DNA from: Heliocidaris tuberculata
Taxonomy: Eukaryota; Echinodermata; Echinoidea; Camarodonta; Echinometridae
Direction of reading: 5' to 3'
DNA length: 64,000 nt
NCBI GenBank assembly: GCA_025618425.1
Contig: CM046832.1
Coordinates: 52,870,447 to 52,934,446, forward strand
Shown here: positions 21,232-33,033 of the stretch, piece by piece
Layout of the letters: each line of letters begins with the position of its first letter
Position numbering within the stretch: position 1 is the first letter of the stretch
Notes under the pieces: model-generated
What the model saw: the letters and a program-made list of their open reading frames with translations, nothing else
The model's database searches: none
Told to the model about the DNA's origin: nothing
Made by a program: the position numbers and the translations under genes

Positions 21232-22083
21232 CTTCAAATATGTTTGGCAGAGATAATTCATTAGTAGTTTTGTATATTTTATGAAAGTTTTCTTTGATTC
21301 TGTGAGAATTTCTTTTCCACCAATACCGGAACTCAAGATTATTTTTTGCTCTTTCTCTGCTGTTGCCAATTTAAGTGACAGAAATACTAGGTTTTGTTAC
21401 ATCAAACATGGCTTCAGCATCGTCCTTTCTATGTGTACAATGGTTTGGTGTGCATGCATTGCCTCGATAAATAGCTGCTAGAATTTGAAATAATGTATTG
21501 CTAACATTTTGTTAAAATCTAAAATATATGCAATATGCCTAGCAGAGCAAGAGTAGGGTGCTCTGAAAGCACTATAGGGTTTTCATGTTTGAATATTTGA
21601 TATCAGTTAAGTGGGTGTAAGAGCTTTTATACATAAATAGATGATACCCCTCACTAAAATCTTGCATTGTTCAGAGTGGTTTAGAAAATAAATGCTTGTA
21701 GAAAACCTTTTTAAAAAGATATATAAGTAATAAGGGAGTTATAAAAATGGATATATTGGTAGGAATTTAACATTTTAACAGTGATGTAGATTTTATTTCT
21801 GTCATTCATTATGTACATCTTGGAAATACAATGCAACTCAAAGCATTTATAAGCAAAAAGAAGAGAGATAGAACAAGCATAAAAGTAAGAGCCGAACAGG
21901 CCTCCTGTCAATCAGATAACCACTAGACAGCTCAGCCATTTTAGATTGTGGTGCTTATATATACTTATCTTTACAACATTAAAATGCCTACTCACTCGAG
22001 ATACTGCGGTAGCCATTGTTTACTGTATGTATAAATCACATGATAGCATCTGCTTCAGGAGAATTGTAAAAGTAACAAACTGT

Positions 22084-22389
22084 CATGAAGGAGAAGAAGG
22101 AAGAATGAGATGGAGAGGAAGAGGAAAAGAAAGAGTGGGGGAGGAGGGGGAGGAGAGAAGAAGAAGGAAGAAGGAAGAAGGAAGAAGGAAGAAGGAAGAA
22201 GAAGAAGAAAGAAGAAAGAAGAAAGAAGAAGAAGAAGAAGAAGAAGAAGGAGGAGGAGGAGGAGGAGGAGGAGGAGGAGGAGGAGGAGGAGGAGGAGGAG
22301 GAGGAGGAGGAGAAGGAGAAGGAGAAGGAGAAGGAGAAGGAGAAGGAGAAGGAGAAGGAGAAGAAGGAGAAGAAGGAAGAAGAGGATGA
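22084..22389. repeat. Purine microsatellite: (GAA)n, (GGA)n, (GAAGGA)n
   Basis: About 300 bp of pure purine in ordered blocks: GAAGAAGGA, then (GAA)n, (GGA)n from about 22249, then (GAAGGA)n. All long frames here (poly-Arg, poly-Glu, poly-Ser, poly-Pro) are repeat artefacts. Confidence 0.95.
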
Positions 22390-22686
22390 GTACGAAAATA
22401 AAGAAGATAAATTATACAAGAAAAATCAATAATCATATCTGCATCTACATCCTGTTTAAATATACATCTACATCTTTCAAAACAAGCAAAACTGCATCTT
22501 CATTTTTACAAAACAAGCAAAGATGCATATCTAGAAATTATCTAGGCTTTACATCTCACAAAACAAGCCAAACTGCATGTCAAAGAAATAATGTATCTTG
22601 ACCACATTTAAAACCTTTTTCTAGACTCACATTGGTGATACATTATGTAAGATCATGTGACCATATCTGAACCCTAGCTCTCACAG

Positions 22687-22800
22687 CAGTCACATGACTG
22701 CCTGCCCTTGGCTGACTGCGTTCAGACACCAGTCTCATCATCATCATCATCATCAGCGGCCAAGAAGTGCAGGCTTGCTACAAGAGTGGAAGATGATATT
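22687..22800 (+). CDS. Candidate internal exon with NAGNAG acceptor
   Basis: Following CTAGCTCTCACAG the frame reads QSHDCLPLADCVQTPV, a run of seven Ser (TCA codons), then AAKKCRLATRVEDDI up to ATT|GTAAAC. Phase 0 at both ends. The acceptor is CAGCAG, so the first Gln could be optional. It is GC-richer than its surroundings. The Ser run is a (TCA)7 microsatellite, which weakens the case, but the flanking residues look protein-like. Confidence 0.35.
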
Positions 22801-22879
22801 GTAAACATTATCCTCTTTAAACATTTGTAAACAATATTGGCAGTACTAGTCTATCACTCTATCTTCTCTCTACCGTGAA

Positions 22880-23012
22880 AGGTCATTCACCAGCAGAGAC
22901 AGCGGAGCACCCTCCATCTTGTTAGATGGAGATGTCGTTTGTTATGTCGTACATGTGGGACTTAGAATCAGTCGAGCAGGAAAAATGTGGCTTCAAGCGA
23001 TGCTCTAAATAC
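22880..23012 (+). other. GC-richer segment of unclear nature
   Basis: After TCTCTACCGTGAAAG one frame reads SFTSRDSGAPSILLDGDVV then CYVVHVGLRISRAGK before a stop at 23006. No convincing donor or phase partner. It could be an exon, an alternative end or a conserved regulatory block. Confidence 0.25.
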
Positions 23013-24606
23013 ACATGGGCTCAGGGCAATATTGGTTTTGGAAATGCTGCTCCGATAGCCCCCAAACTTTCAATCATTATGACAATTTTTTAATTGAAAC
23101 TTGGAAAAGGAGACCAATAATAAAAAGATAGCATTTAGTATATTATGACCCATGTTTCTTTCATACTAATAATTTTATCATTTTGCATAGTGCTCAATGT
23201 TAAGTTGTTAACATTCTACAGACAAAAAAGTGCTTTGATATTTTTACGTTTAAATCTGAAGATGTGATTTTCTCAGCCAATGCATATGTTCTTAGACAAG
23301 TCATTTCATTGAGCATTGCCTCTCATGACCCTGGTGTAGTAATTGGCAGTTCAGACAAAATTCCTGGATCGCTATTTAAGATATAACTTAGCTACCCAGT
23401 TTAAGTGATGGCTATAGTTTTCAAAGCATTATAGAATTTTCTGTGGCATGCTCCATAAGAAAGACAGTTAATTAGGATTATCATAACCTTTTTGACTGGA
23501 TTTTGAATGAATGTGCTTATATGCAATCATGTAGAACTGAGTAGTAGAACTGCAGACATTTCAAAGTAATCGTTCACTTGAAATACCATATTAAAAAGCT
23601 CTGCTTATAGAAATTTTTGAACATCATGAGGCCCTCCTGCATTGTCCAGACAAATAAATAGATATCAGTATTGTCTGAGAGAAAATTAGTTCCATGTTAT
23701 CTCCACGTAAATTAATGAATCACAACTTGAAAACTTTTTTCTTTTTGTTTTAATATGGGATAATCATTATTGATCTGTGATTGATCTGTTTGATGTCATT
23801 CTGTACAACAGAGTGACGTAGTCCTACGTTGGATTTTAACCTGACCTCTAGTAACCTTTTCTACATTTATATCGAGACAACATATTGATTAACAATGAAT
23901 GAGTAACTAATAACCCCCGACAGCGCTATGTCCAACTGATTAAACTGTCTGGAACTGACCCTCTGTTGCTAAAACTGTGTATGATTTTCAGGGTTTGGTT
24001 CATTGCTTTGTTCCATTCAAGAGCAGACTTATTACCATCATAACTATACTGAGCACTTAAAATGCACCAAATTCGGAAGTAAATTATCAAAAAGTATTAA
24101 AGTAATGATTGCAAATCTCATTAATTCCAATTTTGTATGAATAGTACTTCATTTATAATAATGATTTTTAAAATTTGAAATGTATGCATTATATCACTAA
24201 AGGATTATGAAATGTATGTACATATTATGGATAAAGTTCTTGAAGGAAAACACTTGTTTCACAAGAATAAATGTTTCAAGATCATAGATGTACTGTTATC
24301 CAATAGAGCGGTTCGGTAATGTATTCAAATTTTATACATACCTTTCAAACAGAGGTTGTTCTTGACAACCTGAAAGCTTGCCCAAGGCTTGCTGGACATA
24401 GCACCAAGTATTGTATGCAAACTGGATTCCAAGCATTGAGGCTCATTTATAAAAAGCAGGTTAATAGACCAGTTCGGAGTTAGCTTGGGTACAAATGACC
24501 CCCAAAAATCCACATATCTTTTGCATATAGAGACATCCTACTTTGTGCCTTTTAGAATAGTCACTGCCCAAAAGGGTGAAGGTGATTCATGAATACCTTT
24601 TGTCAG

Positions 24607-24702
24607 CCCACTGTAGAAGAATACTTCCAGCTGTGTATCAAAGAATGTCCCTCTGATAAATACATAAATAATGATTACATGACTATCATGAGCATGTATC
24701 CA
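24607..24702 (+). CDS. Candidate internal exon
   Basis: After ATACCTTTTGTCAG a phase-0 segment of 32 codons reads PTVEEYFQLCIKECPSDKY then INNDYMTIMSMYP and ends at CCA|GTACCC, also phase 0. It could therefore sit between the candidates at 22687 and 28539 without disturbing frame. The frame continues open to 24909 with less protein-like content. No family recognised. Confidence 0.35.
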
Positions 24703-25788
24703 GTACCCGTCTCAGTGGGTTTTACAATTTGGGTACAAATGACCTTTATCTGCTCATGCTCAGATTGTATCTATGAACTGGCTTATAGCTCATCACTAGA
24801 TGCTCGGAGAAGAAATGTGCATAAATTTGTATACATTACAGAACTGGTCTATTGTTCTTATGGAAGTGATAATAAAGCTTATTTGGAAAGTGGAATGGAT
24901 CTCTGCTAAATGTAAGAAGAGTTGTTTGATTCATTCAGCTTTCTGTGACAAAAAACAACAACAACTGTAGATGGGAATAAAGACATATTTTCATCTTGTT
25001 TGAAAAGGGTTTAGGTCTGGTAAAGGTGAAAAATATTTGATCTTTCTCTTTCTTTTTCATCCCTTTTTGGAAGAATAGAATTTTCGCATGAAAAGAATTT
25101 CTTTTGAAATAACCTCCTACTCCAGATTTAAACAAATAATTAAAAACTCACGGGACCAAATTCTGATGCTACTTGTTTATACAGTCCTATAAACCCATTT
25201 CTCTGTGCAATACAGTGTTTGTTGTTTGGAACTCTTCATAGAAAGTCTTACCTGTGGTTGCCTTCTCAGATTAAGCCATGGTCGACATTCTCTGCTTCCA
25301 ATTATGAATATGATTATGTGGCATAGAATCACATGTAAATAATTATATGCAGTAAGTCATTTTCCCCCTTATGAGCCGTTTTTAGATCATTTTCCAAGAA
25401 GCAGTTATATGATTAGGAGCGTAGCTTGGCATGAATTTTGCAGTGTTTTATTTCTTATAGTGTTAGACATAGAAATTACTGTTTACATGCATTGTGCATT
25501 TTTCAACATTTCTTTTTTGGACAGATGTGAAATTAGCAATTCAGTAATGACCGTTTGGAATGAGTATTAAAGCTAGGGAAGAGGAGTGTTATGACAGCTT
25601 TAGTATCTTCTTTCTGTATAATGATTTATTGTACAGCCTGCTTCTATGATTTTGAAGACAAAATGGTGAAAGTATGCTTGCATTTATGAAAATGATATAA
25701 AGCTCTTCAGTGGCTTAAAAAAGAAAATAATTGGAAAGGGGGTTAATGATCTAGAGTGTGAGGGATGTGGAGAGAAAATGAGAGAGGG

Positions 25789-25792
<4 letters not shown>

Positions 25793-25829
<37 letters not shown>
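25793..25829. repeat. (GA)n microsatellite
   Basis: Uninterrupted GA run. Purine-rich DNA continues in patches to about 26260 (GGGAGAGAGAGAGG, GAAAGAGAGAGAG), with a poly-G run near 26069. Confidence 0.9.
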
Positions 25830-25835
<6 letters not shown>

Positions 25836-26316
25836 AAGCAGGATACACATGATGAGAGAGATTTTAAGGCTATTTTTTTTTAAATGGAACGGAAAATGAG
25901 ATAGTTTCAGATCTTTGACAAAGGGAAAAAGACATTTATAAAGGGAGAAAGGGGGGTTCTGGTAAGAAGGAATGGGGATGGGAGACTAATTCATATTATA
26001 GGTCTGATGTGCCAATGTGAAACTAAAGCAGAGGGGTAGAAAGTGAAAACAGTAACAGCAAGAAAGAGGGGGGGGGGGTGGGATGAGAGACAGAGAGAGG
26101 GAGAGAGAGAGGAGGAGGAAAAGTTGACTAGAGATTAAAAGATTCTGAAAATGCTATGAGAAAGAGAGACAGACAAAAATGTAGAGGGGCAGTCAAGCAA
26201 ATGGAGGAAGAAAGAGAGAAATAGAAAGAGAGAGAGAGAGCAACAGAGAGACAGAGGGGAATAGAATAAAACAATGAGGGCCTTAGCAATATCAACTCTA
26301 TATCTCCAGCTATCCT

Positions 26317-26454
26317 GGGGAGCATTTCATCAAGTGCTTTGTCAGTGATTTTTACCGACAACTGTTATAAGCTACTGAAATCCTTGCATCTGATTGGTTG
26401 AGAGCAAATTTGTCAGTAAAAATCACTGACAAAACACTTGATGAAACACTCCCC
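26317..26454. mobile_element. Fold-back MITE, copy 4
   Basis: Nearly the same arms and core as the copy at 1608: GGGGAGCATTTCATCAAGTG with CACTTGATGAAACACTCCCC, GTCAGTGATTTTTACCGAC with GTCAGTAAAAATCACTGAC, and the shared centre with GATTGGTTGAGAGC. Confidence 0.8.
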
Positions 26455-27079
26455 TGTTTTGGCCTATCCAATGCGCCTCCGATCAGAAGCTCAGTGCCTG
26501 AAATGGTCACATGACGTAGCTCAACCTCTCTTACCCTCTCTCCTCTCTCTCTTTCTCTCGCTTCTCATCCCTCCCACCAGGCACCATAAAACCATCTCCT
26601 TTATTACGAGCGAGATGAGCGATTGTGAACCCAATATTCAACACGGATCAATTCTGTTTGCTGGAGCTGGGTAGAGCTATTAAATTAATACACTCAGTTT
26701 GTCAATACCTTTGTCAGTGAGACACTTGTTCCCTTTTCTTCTTTCATTCTTTCTCCCTCTTGTACTGTCTTAGATATATTTCTTTCATTTCCTTTAGGTC
26801 ATGTTTATTTTCAATTCTTTGGAGAAATACATATACGTTAGGCAATGCAACTTGTTATACAATGTGGCCTTCAGACATGTGAATGCAATATCCTAATGTT
26901 GGTCACTCCTTAGTACAATACATTTTTTTTTTCTTGTTCTGTATGTTCTGTGTTTTACTCTTTTTTTATTTTTTTTTTTTTTTGGGGGGGGGTCCTTAAA
27001 GTTTTTGTAATTGTTGAAAAAATTAACTTATCTTTTTTTGGGGAAATGTCAGACTATGTTAAATATAAACGTAGATATA

Positions 27080-27272
27080 GGTCCGAATTCACAACAGAGG
27101 TTTATCTTAAACCATGGTCTAAACCATAGTTTAAACCTCCACTGCAGACTAAAATAAGTGTAAGTAAGCGTAAGTAAGTGTATTTCAGCGCATTCTGCCC
27201 AGTGGATGCGCATACTACGCTTATGAAGGTTTAAACCATGGTTTAGATAAACCTCTTTCGTGAATTTGGGCC
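27080..27272. mobile_element. Second fold-back MITE family, copy A
   Basis: GGTCCGAATTCAC at the left pairs with GTGAATTTGGGCC at the right. Inside, AGAGGTTTATCTTAAACCAT pairs with ATGGTTTAGATAAACCTCT, and a further nested repeat of GGTTTAAACC-type words follows. The centre has AAAATAAGTGTAAGTAAGCG. A sister copy is at 52783-52991. Confidence 0.8.
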
Positions 27273-27683
27273 AAAGATTTTACGGAAGTGTCTGTCAGCT
27301 TCGCCTCATATGTGGAAGGAAACGTATACAGAGATTGTGAAACATAAACATTTTTATAGCCAGACAAAACAGTGATGAAAGGTTAAATTGATAATACATC
27401 TCCTAAAATTTTAGAGGTACAATTCTTTTCTGATGATTTCATTGTATGTGATTTTTTTTTCATGTGAGCAAAATTTTTTTTTTTTAAAGTGTGTTAAAAG
27501 GGTATTCATTACTTCTCATTCAGTTTGCCAAAGAGAGATACAAATCTTGAATGGACTGCGAAACTTGATTGCTCATTTATAAATTGTAATTGGTAAAAAG
27601 ATCATTATTCTTTTACAAATTTCACTATTGAAAGAAATATTTTGTCTGTGTTTGTTTCTCGGATGTGTTCTTGCCCAAGTTTT

Positions 27684-28338
27684 GTTGCAGTGTTTTCGTA
27701 TTAGTTCATTAAATATGAAATACTAGTAGTACCCGTAGGTGCAAAAAAGGGAAGTCATATTGTGCATAGTTTGATTATTTATTGTGATTGCTAAAAAATG
27801 TGTCTATAAGTGATGCATAATTGCCGGGCTTGACGCTAATAGGCTCAACATCAAAATGTTCTTGTACTAAAATGCTAGAATTGTTCAAAAGTGTATTTTA
27901 TTTGTGTACATGTATTTATGCTGCCTTTTTAATGCTGTTCAAATTGCAGAACATCTAAACACAATGAAATACTAGTGATATGATACACCATTTGTGAAAT
28001 CAGTCATTATAGGCTATGTTATGTTCGTGCTGAAGGGTTTGCTAGGGTTTAGGTGAGGTTAGCACTTAGCAGTCAAAATATAGATGAGTAGATGTTCTGC
28101 TCTGCACATCATGTTTTGTAAGAATGAGATGGGGAGGTAGAGTATCTTCATTAGATGTTAAATGATCCACTTGTATTTGTTGCAGTGTTTTCATATTAGT
28201 TCATTAAATATGAAATACTAGTAGTACCCGTAAGTGCAAAAAAGGGAAGTCATATTGTGCATAGTTTTATTATTGATTGTGATTGCTAAAAAATGTGTCT
28301 ATAAGTGATGCATAATTGCCGGGCTTGACGCTAATAGG
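27684..28338. repeat. Duplicated block L-R-L
   Basis: Block L (TTGCAGTGTTTTCGTATTAG to GACGCTAATAGG, about 159 bp) occurs at 27684-27842 and again at 28180-28338 with only a few differences. Between them lies block R (about 330 bp, from CTCAACATCAAAATG to CCACTTGTAT), which recurs at 30721-31053. Confidence 0.9.
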
Positions 28339-28538
28339 CACCGAAGACACATGGGCATCCAAAATCTCTGCCTGGAACCCCCAAATTTCAAACTTTGAAC
28401 ACAAGGCTCATGCATATAGACCTGAAAAATATCAATCCTGACCCCCTATGAAAGAAAGTTTGTGTGGAGCCCCAATCTTTAGGGACTATGGATGATAGCT
28501 CTTATCAAATTTCATGTCTGTGATTGTTCTTTGTACAG

Positions 28539-28659
28539 GTAGAGAATCATGACCATGTCAACTTTGATAGCAGTGGCAAGCAAGAATGGAGAGGAGAGGA
28601 AGAAATGGCGCTGGAGGCTAGTATACTCAGGAAACTCTTTCCTTTACCCTTCACCTCTG
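28539..28659 (+). CDS. Probable internal exon
   Basis: After TGTTCTTTGTACAG the frame reads VENHDHVNFDSSGKQEW then RGEEEMALEASILRKLFPLP then FTS, ending at TCTG|GTATTG. Phase 0 in, 1 out. The first part is acidic and hydrophilic and the end looks like an amphipathic helix. GC content is well above the flanks. The inferred start phase fits the candidates at 22687 and 24607. No family was recognised. Confidence 0.5.
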
Positions 28660-29756
28660 GTATTGACCTTTGACCTTTGTTTGTGATGTCATGTGAATCA
28701 GGGAGGTGCTGTAGTGCTGCAAATTTTATACACACTGACCGTTGAACAGGGTGATTGGAACAAAAGTTGGCAAAGTTTTTTTGACATCATTTTTTCTCCC
28801 ACAAATGAATAAATATCATCATGAATAAAAATACGGAAAGGGTCTTCACCATTCCTTGGGAAAAATCATGTTAAAAACATGTTTGCAATATTTGCTTTTG
28901 TTCATTCCAATTTGTTCATATTTACCGTTTTTACGTTAACTCGTATAAGGTCCATAATTTAAATTCAGCTGTGGACGTACATGTACATGTACATGATGAG
29001 AAACCTAGGGTGTACAGTTTTGAGGGTTTATACCAAGTACATGTATATTCTTTCTAAATAATTGAAGACATGCATAGGTAATTTTATGGTGATAATATTC
29101 ATATCTTTCTGAACTCAGTAGACACATGCAGTAAAACTAGTGTCATTGATTCCATAATCCATATTTAATAGTGAAAGGTATTATTGTGCATACAGTAGTC
29201 ATTGTGCATAGAGTAGTCTTGAAAGTGTGTGAATAATATGCAATTTCTTCAGATGTTTGAAAAAATATGGGAATATTTACAAGAAAAACACTCTTTAAAA
29301 AAAAATGTCATTGTATAGTAGTTAAATACATGTGAGGCAGTAAGAATTATCAAAATGGCCACAAATTACTCAATGTGGAGAACTCTTTTTGTATGACGTA
29401 GGCCTACAAATATTAGTTATGCATTGTCTTTGAATATAAGACATTTAATTTCTCACAAGATTTTATTGAATTTCAAATCATTGAAATTACTGATAAAGTT
29501 TGCATTGTATATGTAAATTTGAATACACATACATTATATTTTGATGATAACAAATCAATGTGGATATATTGCAATTTGCACATGTATATTTTTGTAATCA
29601 ATTATATGTATTAGAAATGCATGAAGAGAAATTTTCCAAGTAAATTGTAGAAGCATCACAGGTCTTCAGTGCTTGTTATGTTCCATATCAAAATAATGGA
29701 AGTACATATCGTCTACTAAGAATCAAAAAGGAGTTGTCTTATGTTATTCAACACAG

Positions 29757-29810
29757 ATTTAGCACCCTTCTCGTTCTCAACCGAGGCTATGTCTTATGCA
29801 AGCATCTTCA
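29757..29810 (+). CDS. Weak candidate short exon
   Basis: After TTATTCAACACAG a 54-bp segment reads (D)LAPFSFSTEAMSYASIF before CTTCA|GTGCCT. Its phase 1 in and 1 out fits the exon ending at 28659. The donor is poor and the segment short. Confidence 0.2.
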
Positions 29811-30555
29811 GTGCCTGTCTTTCCTGTTAACTACCTTTAAGTACTACACAAGGGCATACATTTTCTTTTGTGATTTTGACAGGGTGGCATGAAATGTAAT
29901 ATAAAAGGTGCTTTTCAAATATGCTTGTAAATCCTGTTTTGAGTATTCGCATCATTTCAAGAAATTTTTTTGGTAAAATTCATTATCAATTATTATCACT
30001 CAATCATTATAAGTCATGGTATAGTTTAGGCCCACCAAATGTAGGTAAACAAAACGGTGAAAACTTGCTGAAAACTGCATACCCTGAATATCATCAACAA
30101 GGATACATGTATACATGTACACGTGGGACAATGTTGCAGTTTGACTACATAGCCTAGAGATATTCAATGAAAAGTCTCGTTTATCATGCTTTCAACTCAG
30201 CAAATGAACTTTTTTATTTCAGAATCATTTGCCAGATGCCATATATTTATATACATTATGTACATAGGAATATGTGGTGATGATTGTGTTTTAGATTCTG
30301 TTAGAATGTATTTTGCTCATTAGCAGAAATCAAGTTTATCTTTAATGTTTGCATCCAGAGTTTGACAAGACTGAAGGAAGGCTGTACAAAAAATATATAT
30401 ATAGTTTTAAGAAGCCATACAGTTGAGCAATTACAATTTCATATTGCTTAGTAACTGATTTCCAGTTTTAGATTCTTAAAATATGGTAAATGAAATTTTG
30501 GTAGAAATTTGCCTCCTAAAAATAACCTTCATCCTTTAGCTGCCAGCCAAAAATA

Positions 30556-31053
30556 GTGTGTGTTTTATGACTGTAAATAACAGTTATATTCACTCTTCTT
30601 GCTTTTTTTTTATATTGCTCTTTAGATTCTGATGTATTATTATGTTTCACTCACCGCAAACTTTCCGAGGATGATTGAAAGTGCTGGTATGCGAATTGCC
30701 AAGTAGATGATTGTATTTGGCTCACCATCAAAATGTTCTTGTACTAAAATGCTAGTATTGTTCAAAAATGTATTTTATTTGTGTACATGTATTTATGCTG
30801 CCTTTTTAATGCTGTTCAAATTGCAGAACATCTAAACACGATGAAATACTAGTGATATGATACACCATTTGTGAAATCAGTCATTATAGGCTATGTTATG
30901 TTCGTGCTGAAGGGTTTGCTAGGGTTTAGGTGAGGTTAGCACTTAGCAGTCAAAATATAGATGAGTAGATGTTCTGCTCTGCAAATCATGTTTTGTGAGA
31001 AGGAGATGGGGGAGGTAGAGTATCTTCATTAGATGTTAAATGATCCACTTGTA
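30556..31053. repeat. Duplicated block X-R
   Basis: Block X (30556-30720, through GTGCTGGTATGCGAATTGCC) is followed without a gap by a second copy of block R (30721-31053), which is nearly identical to the R copy inside 27684-28338. Confidence 0.9.
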
Positions 31054-31541
31054 TCTTTTAGGTTTTGTGAATGAAGTGGAAATAATTTATGTTTAACTTA
31101 TCAATTATGCAATTAAGGGCATTTCACTACTTATACATGTACATATGTATACCTTGCAGTGTTGTACTTGAGTCCAGACTGGAGGCCATATTTCAGCGGC
31201 CTGCTTGGCCTCGTACTGAGTCACGTGTACAAAACCTATGAAAGGTGATATTTTTCAGTGGCCCATTCACTCTGAACTGCCGGTCTCGACTACATCACTG
31301 ATACATTGTAAGGAAAACTCAAATATTATATGAAAAACAAATGCATGTACTGTAGTTATACAATAATTATTCCTTATTATTTTCTACTGTGGTTGCACTA
31401 AGCCTGGTTGGAGAAGAAGACCATGTTAAGTCACCTTTTCCACACTCAGGCAGCGAACCAGTGTATTCAACGAATGATTTTTAAATACCATGTACATAGT
31501 TGTTGCTAAATGAATTAGAAATGAAGTAATAGCTATATAAT

Positions 31542-31612
31542 GATAACTCAAGATTATATAGTTATGTATTTATTAGAAATGAATAAATAACTCTATAATC
31601 TTGAGTTATCAT
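31542..31612. repeat. Inverted repeat hairpin
   Basis: ATGATAACTCAAGATTATAT and its near-complete reverse complement ATAATCTTGAGTTATCAT are separated by about 20 AT-rich bases. The right arm continues into a segment (31590-31680) that has a diverged relative at 31750-31850. Confidence 0.7.
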
Positions 31613-31847
31613 TTAATGTTGTATCCAGCCGTCACAGTGACGTCACCGTCAAACTACCACATCCTGGCAGAAAACACTGTTTAAGGGGAAAAGAAAAATG
31701 TCTTTCTGTATAGGTGGTTGCTAAATCAGGTTTGACTGTATAAATCGCTAAACTAATAATCTTGAGTGGTCATTCGATGCTACCTCTAGGCTGGCAGACT
31801 GTAATAGTTCGTTTGTGACATCACAATCTCTGTGAAGTCAACTGTCT

Positions 31848-32020
31848 GCCGTAAATACCAGTCATATTCAAACTTCTTGTTTTCTGTGGACTTTGATATA
31901 TTATTTTGTTTCACTCAGTGAAAACTTTCAGAGAAAGATTTAACATGCTGGTATGAAAATTGACATGTAGATGATTGTGTCCGGTTCATTGTTGTACGGT
32001 TCTTGTACTAAATGCCAGTA
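31848..32020. repeat. Older diverged copy of block X-R
   Basis: CCGTAAATACCAGTCATATTC through GTACGGTTCTTGTACTAAAT matches 30556-30770 with many substitutions. It shows that X and R were adjacent before the recent duplications. Confidence 0.7.
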
Positions 32021-32281
32021 TTGGTCTTCTGAATTCCAAAGTTATTATTGCTTTACATTCTCCGACAATGTCTGTCTGTCAATGTTATGAAGGTTTGTTG
32101 TACTTTCGTACAAATATTGTTGTTCTTCTGTTTTATTCACATAGCTAAAGTAGCCCAACCCTTTCTGTCTCTGTTTCTTGTTTATGCAACACAATAAAGT
32201 AAAGAATTTTATTCAAGAAAAAAAAGCTGTCAAAACACCCATTTACCTCTGTGATATAGTCAAAAGGATATACATGTAGAA

Positions 32282-32432
32282 TGCAATAATTATTATTATA
32301 ATAATAATAATCATCATCATAATAATAATAATCATAATAATCATAATAATTATCTTAATCGTAATAAAACAACTACAGCACCAGCACCAGCACCAGCAAC
32401 AACAAGAACAACGATAACAATAATACTAATAA
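32282..32432. repeat. AT-rich trinucleotide microsatellite
   Basis: (ATT/ATA)n and (ATC)n mixtures passing into (CAGCAC)n and (AAC)n. Confidence 0.85.
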
Positions 32433-32523
32433 CAATACCATTTCTTTTTCACACATACTGTATCCATCCTAAGGGATGCCCCAGGTGCCTTACAAACATA
32501 ATGTGTGAAAAAGTTGAGGAAAA

Positions 32524-32878
32524 TTAAAGTGTACCAATCACCTGAAAAAATAATTTGTTTACAGCTAGAAAGTATAAAATCAACCTCAAAGAACTTTGTC
32601 TGGTATTCTATAGGTCAACATTTAATGAGTATGAAGGAAATAGATGATAGCATGAAAATGCTCGCGCGGAACCGAACTCCGAGTTTGGTTCCGCGCGAGC
32701 CTTTATCTTGGCAAGTAGTCTACTCACAAGTCGCTTCTACGCTTATAGAGAGTGTAATTAAAATTGCAATATCTCTTAATAGAATTGATATTTGAAGCCC
32801 ATATTTTGAATATAGTATAACGACATGAAACCTCTAACATACAGAGCAAAATTATTTTGGGTGATTGGTACCCTTTAA
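32524..32878. mobile_element. TTAA-flanked MITE (piggyBac-like)
   Basis: TTAA (32524-32527 and 32875-32878) bounds inverted termini AGTGTACCAATCACC and, on the other strand from the right, AGGGTACCAATCACC. Complementarity continues imperfectly through AAAATAAT. TTAA duplication is diagnostic of piggyBac-type integration. The 355-bp element has no transposase. Near its centre lies a CpG-rich hairpin (32660-32700). Confidence 0.75.
32660..32700. repeat. CpG-rich 41-bp hairpin in the TTAA element
   Basis: Twenty bases (GCTCGCGCGGAACCGAACTC) are followed by a single C and then by their reverse complement with one transition (GAGTTTGGTTCCGCGCGAGC). It is strikingly GC-rich inside a very AT-rich element. 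The one difference would be a G-T wobble. Confidence 0.9.
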
Positions 32879-32995
32879 GTAAGACAGAGTAAAGAATATA
32901 GAATAGATAACATTATAAAAATGTACACATGCAAGGAACATACAGGCCCCTTAGCATGAATACAATTTCTTAAGCTTTTTTTTTGTTGTCGACAG

Positions 32996-33033
32996 TTTGG
33001 TCATCGGAAAGGTCACCAGAGACCTGGCAATCT
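32996..33033 (+). CDS. Weak candidate microexon
   Basis: An excellent acceptor (TTTTTTTTGTTGTCGACAG) precedes 38 bases that in phase 1 read WSSERSPETWQS, ending at ATCT|GTACCA in phase 0, which would feed the exon at 34949. Other frames are also open, so frame and donor are unsettled. Confidence 0.2.

Noticed and set aside
21946..22601. Long frames rich in Arg, Glu/Gly, Ser or Pro
   Set aside because: All are readings of the (GAA)n/(GGA)n microsatellite and differ only by frame and strand.
23933..24100. Open frames after CCCCCGACAG and ATTTTCAG
   Set aside because: Two different frames look protein-like here, but they overlap incompatibly (the implied intron would be 13 bases) and do not fit neighbouring phases.
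31150..31250. Segment LYLSPDWRPYFSGLLGLV after ACCTTGCAG
   Set aside because: It ends in phase 2 with no partner, and a second frame over the same bases is equally open. Probably non-coding.
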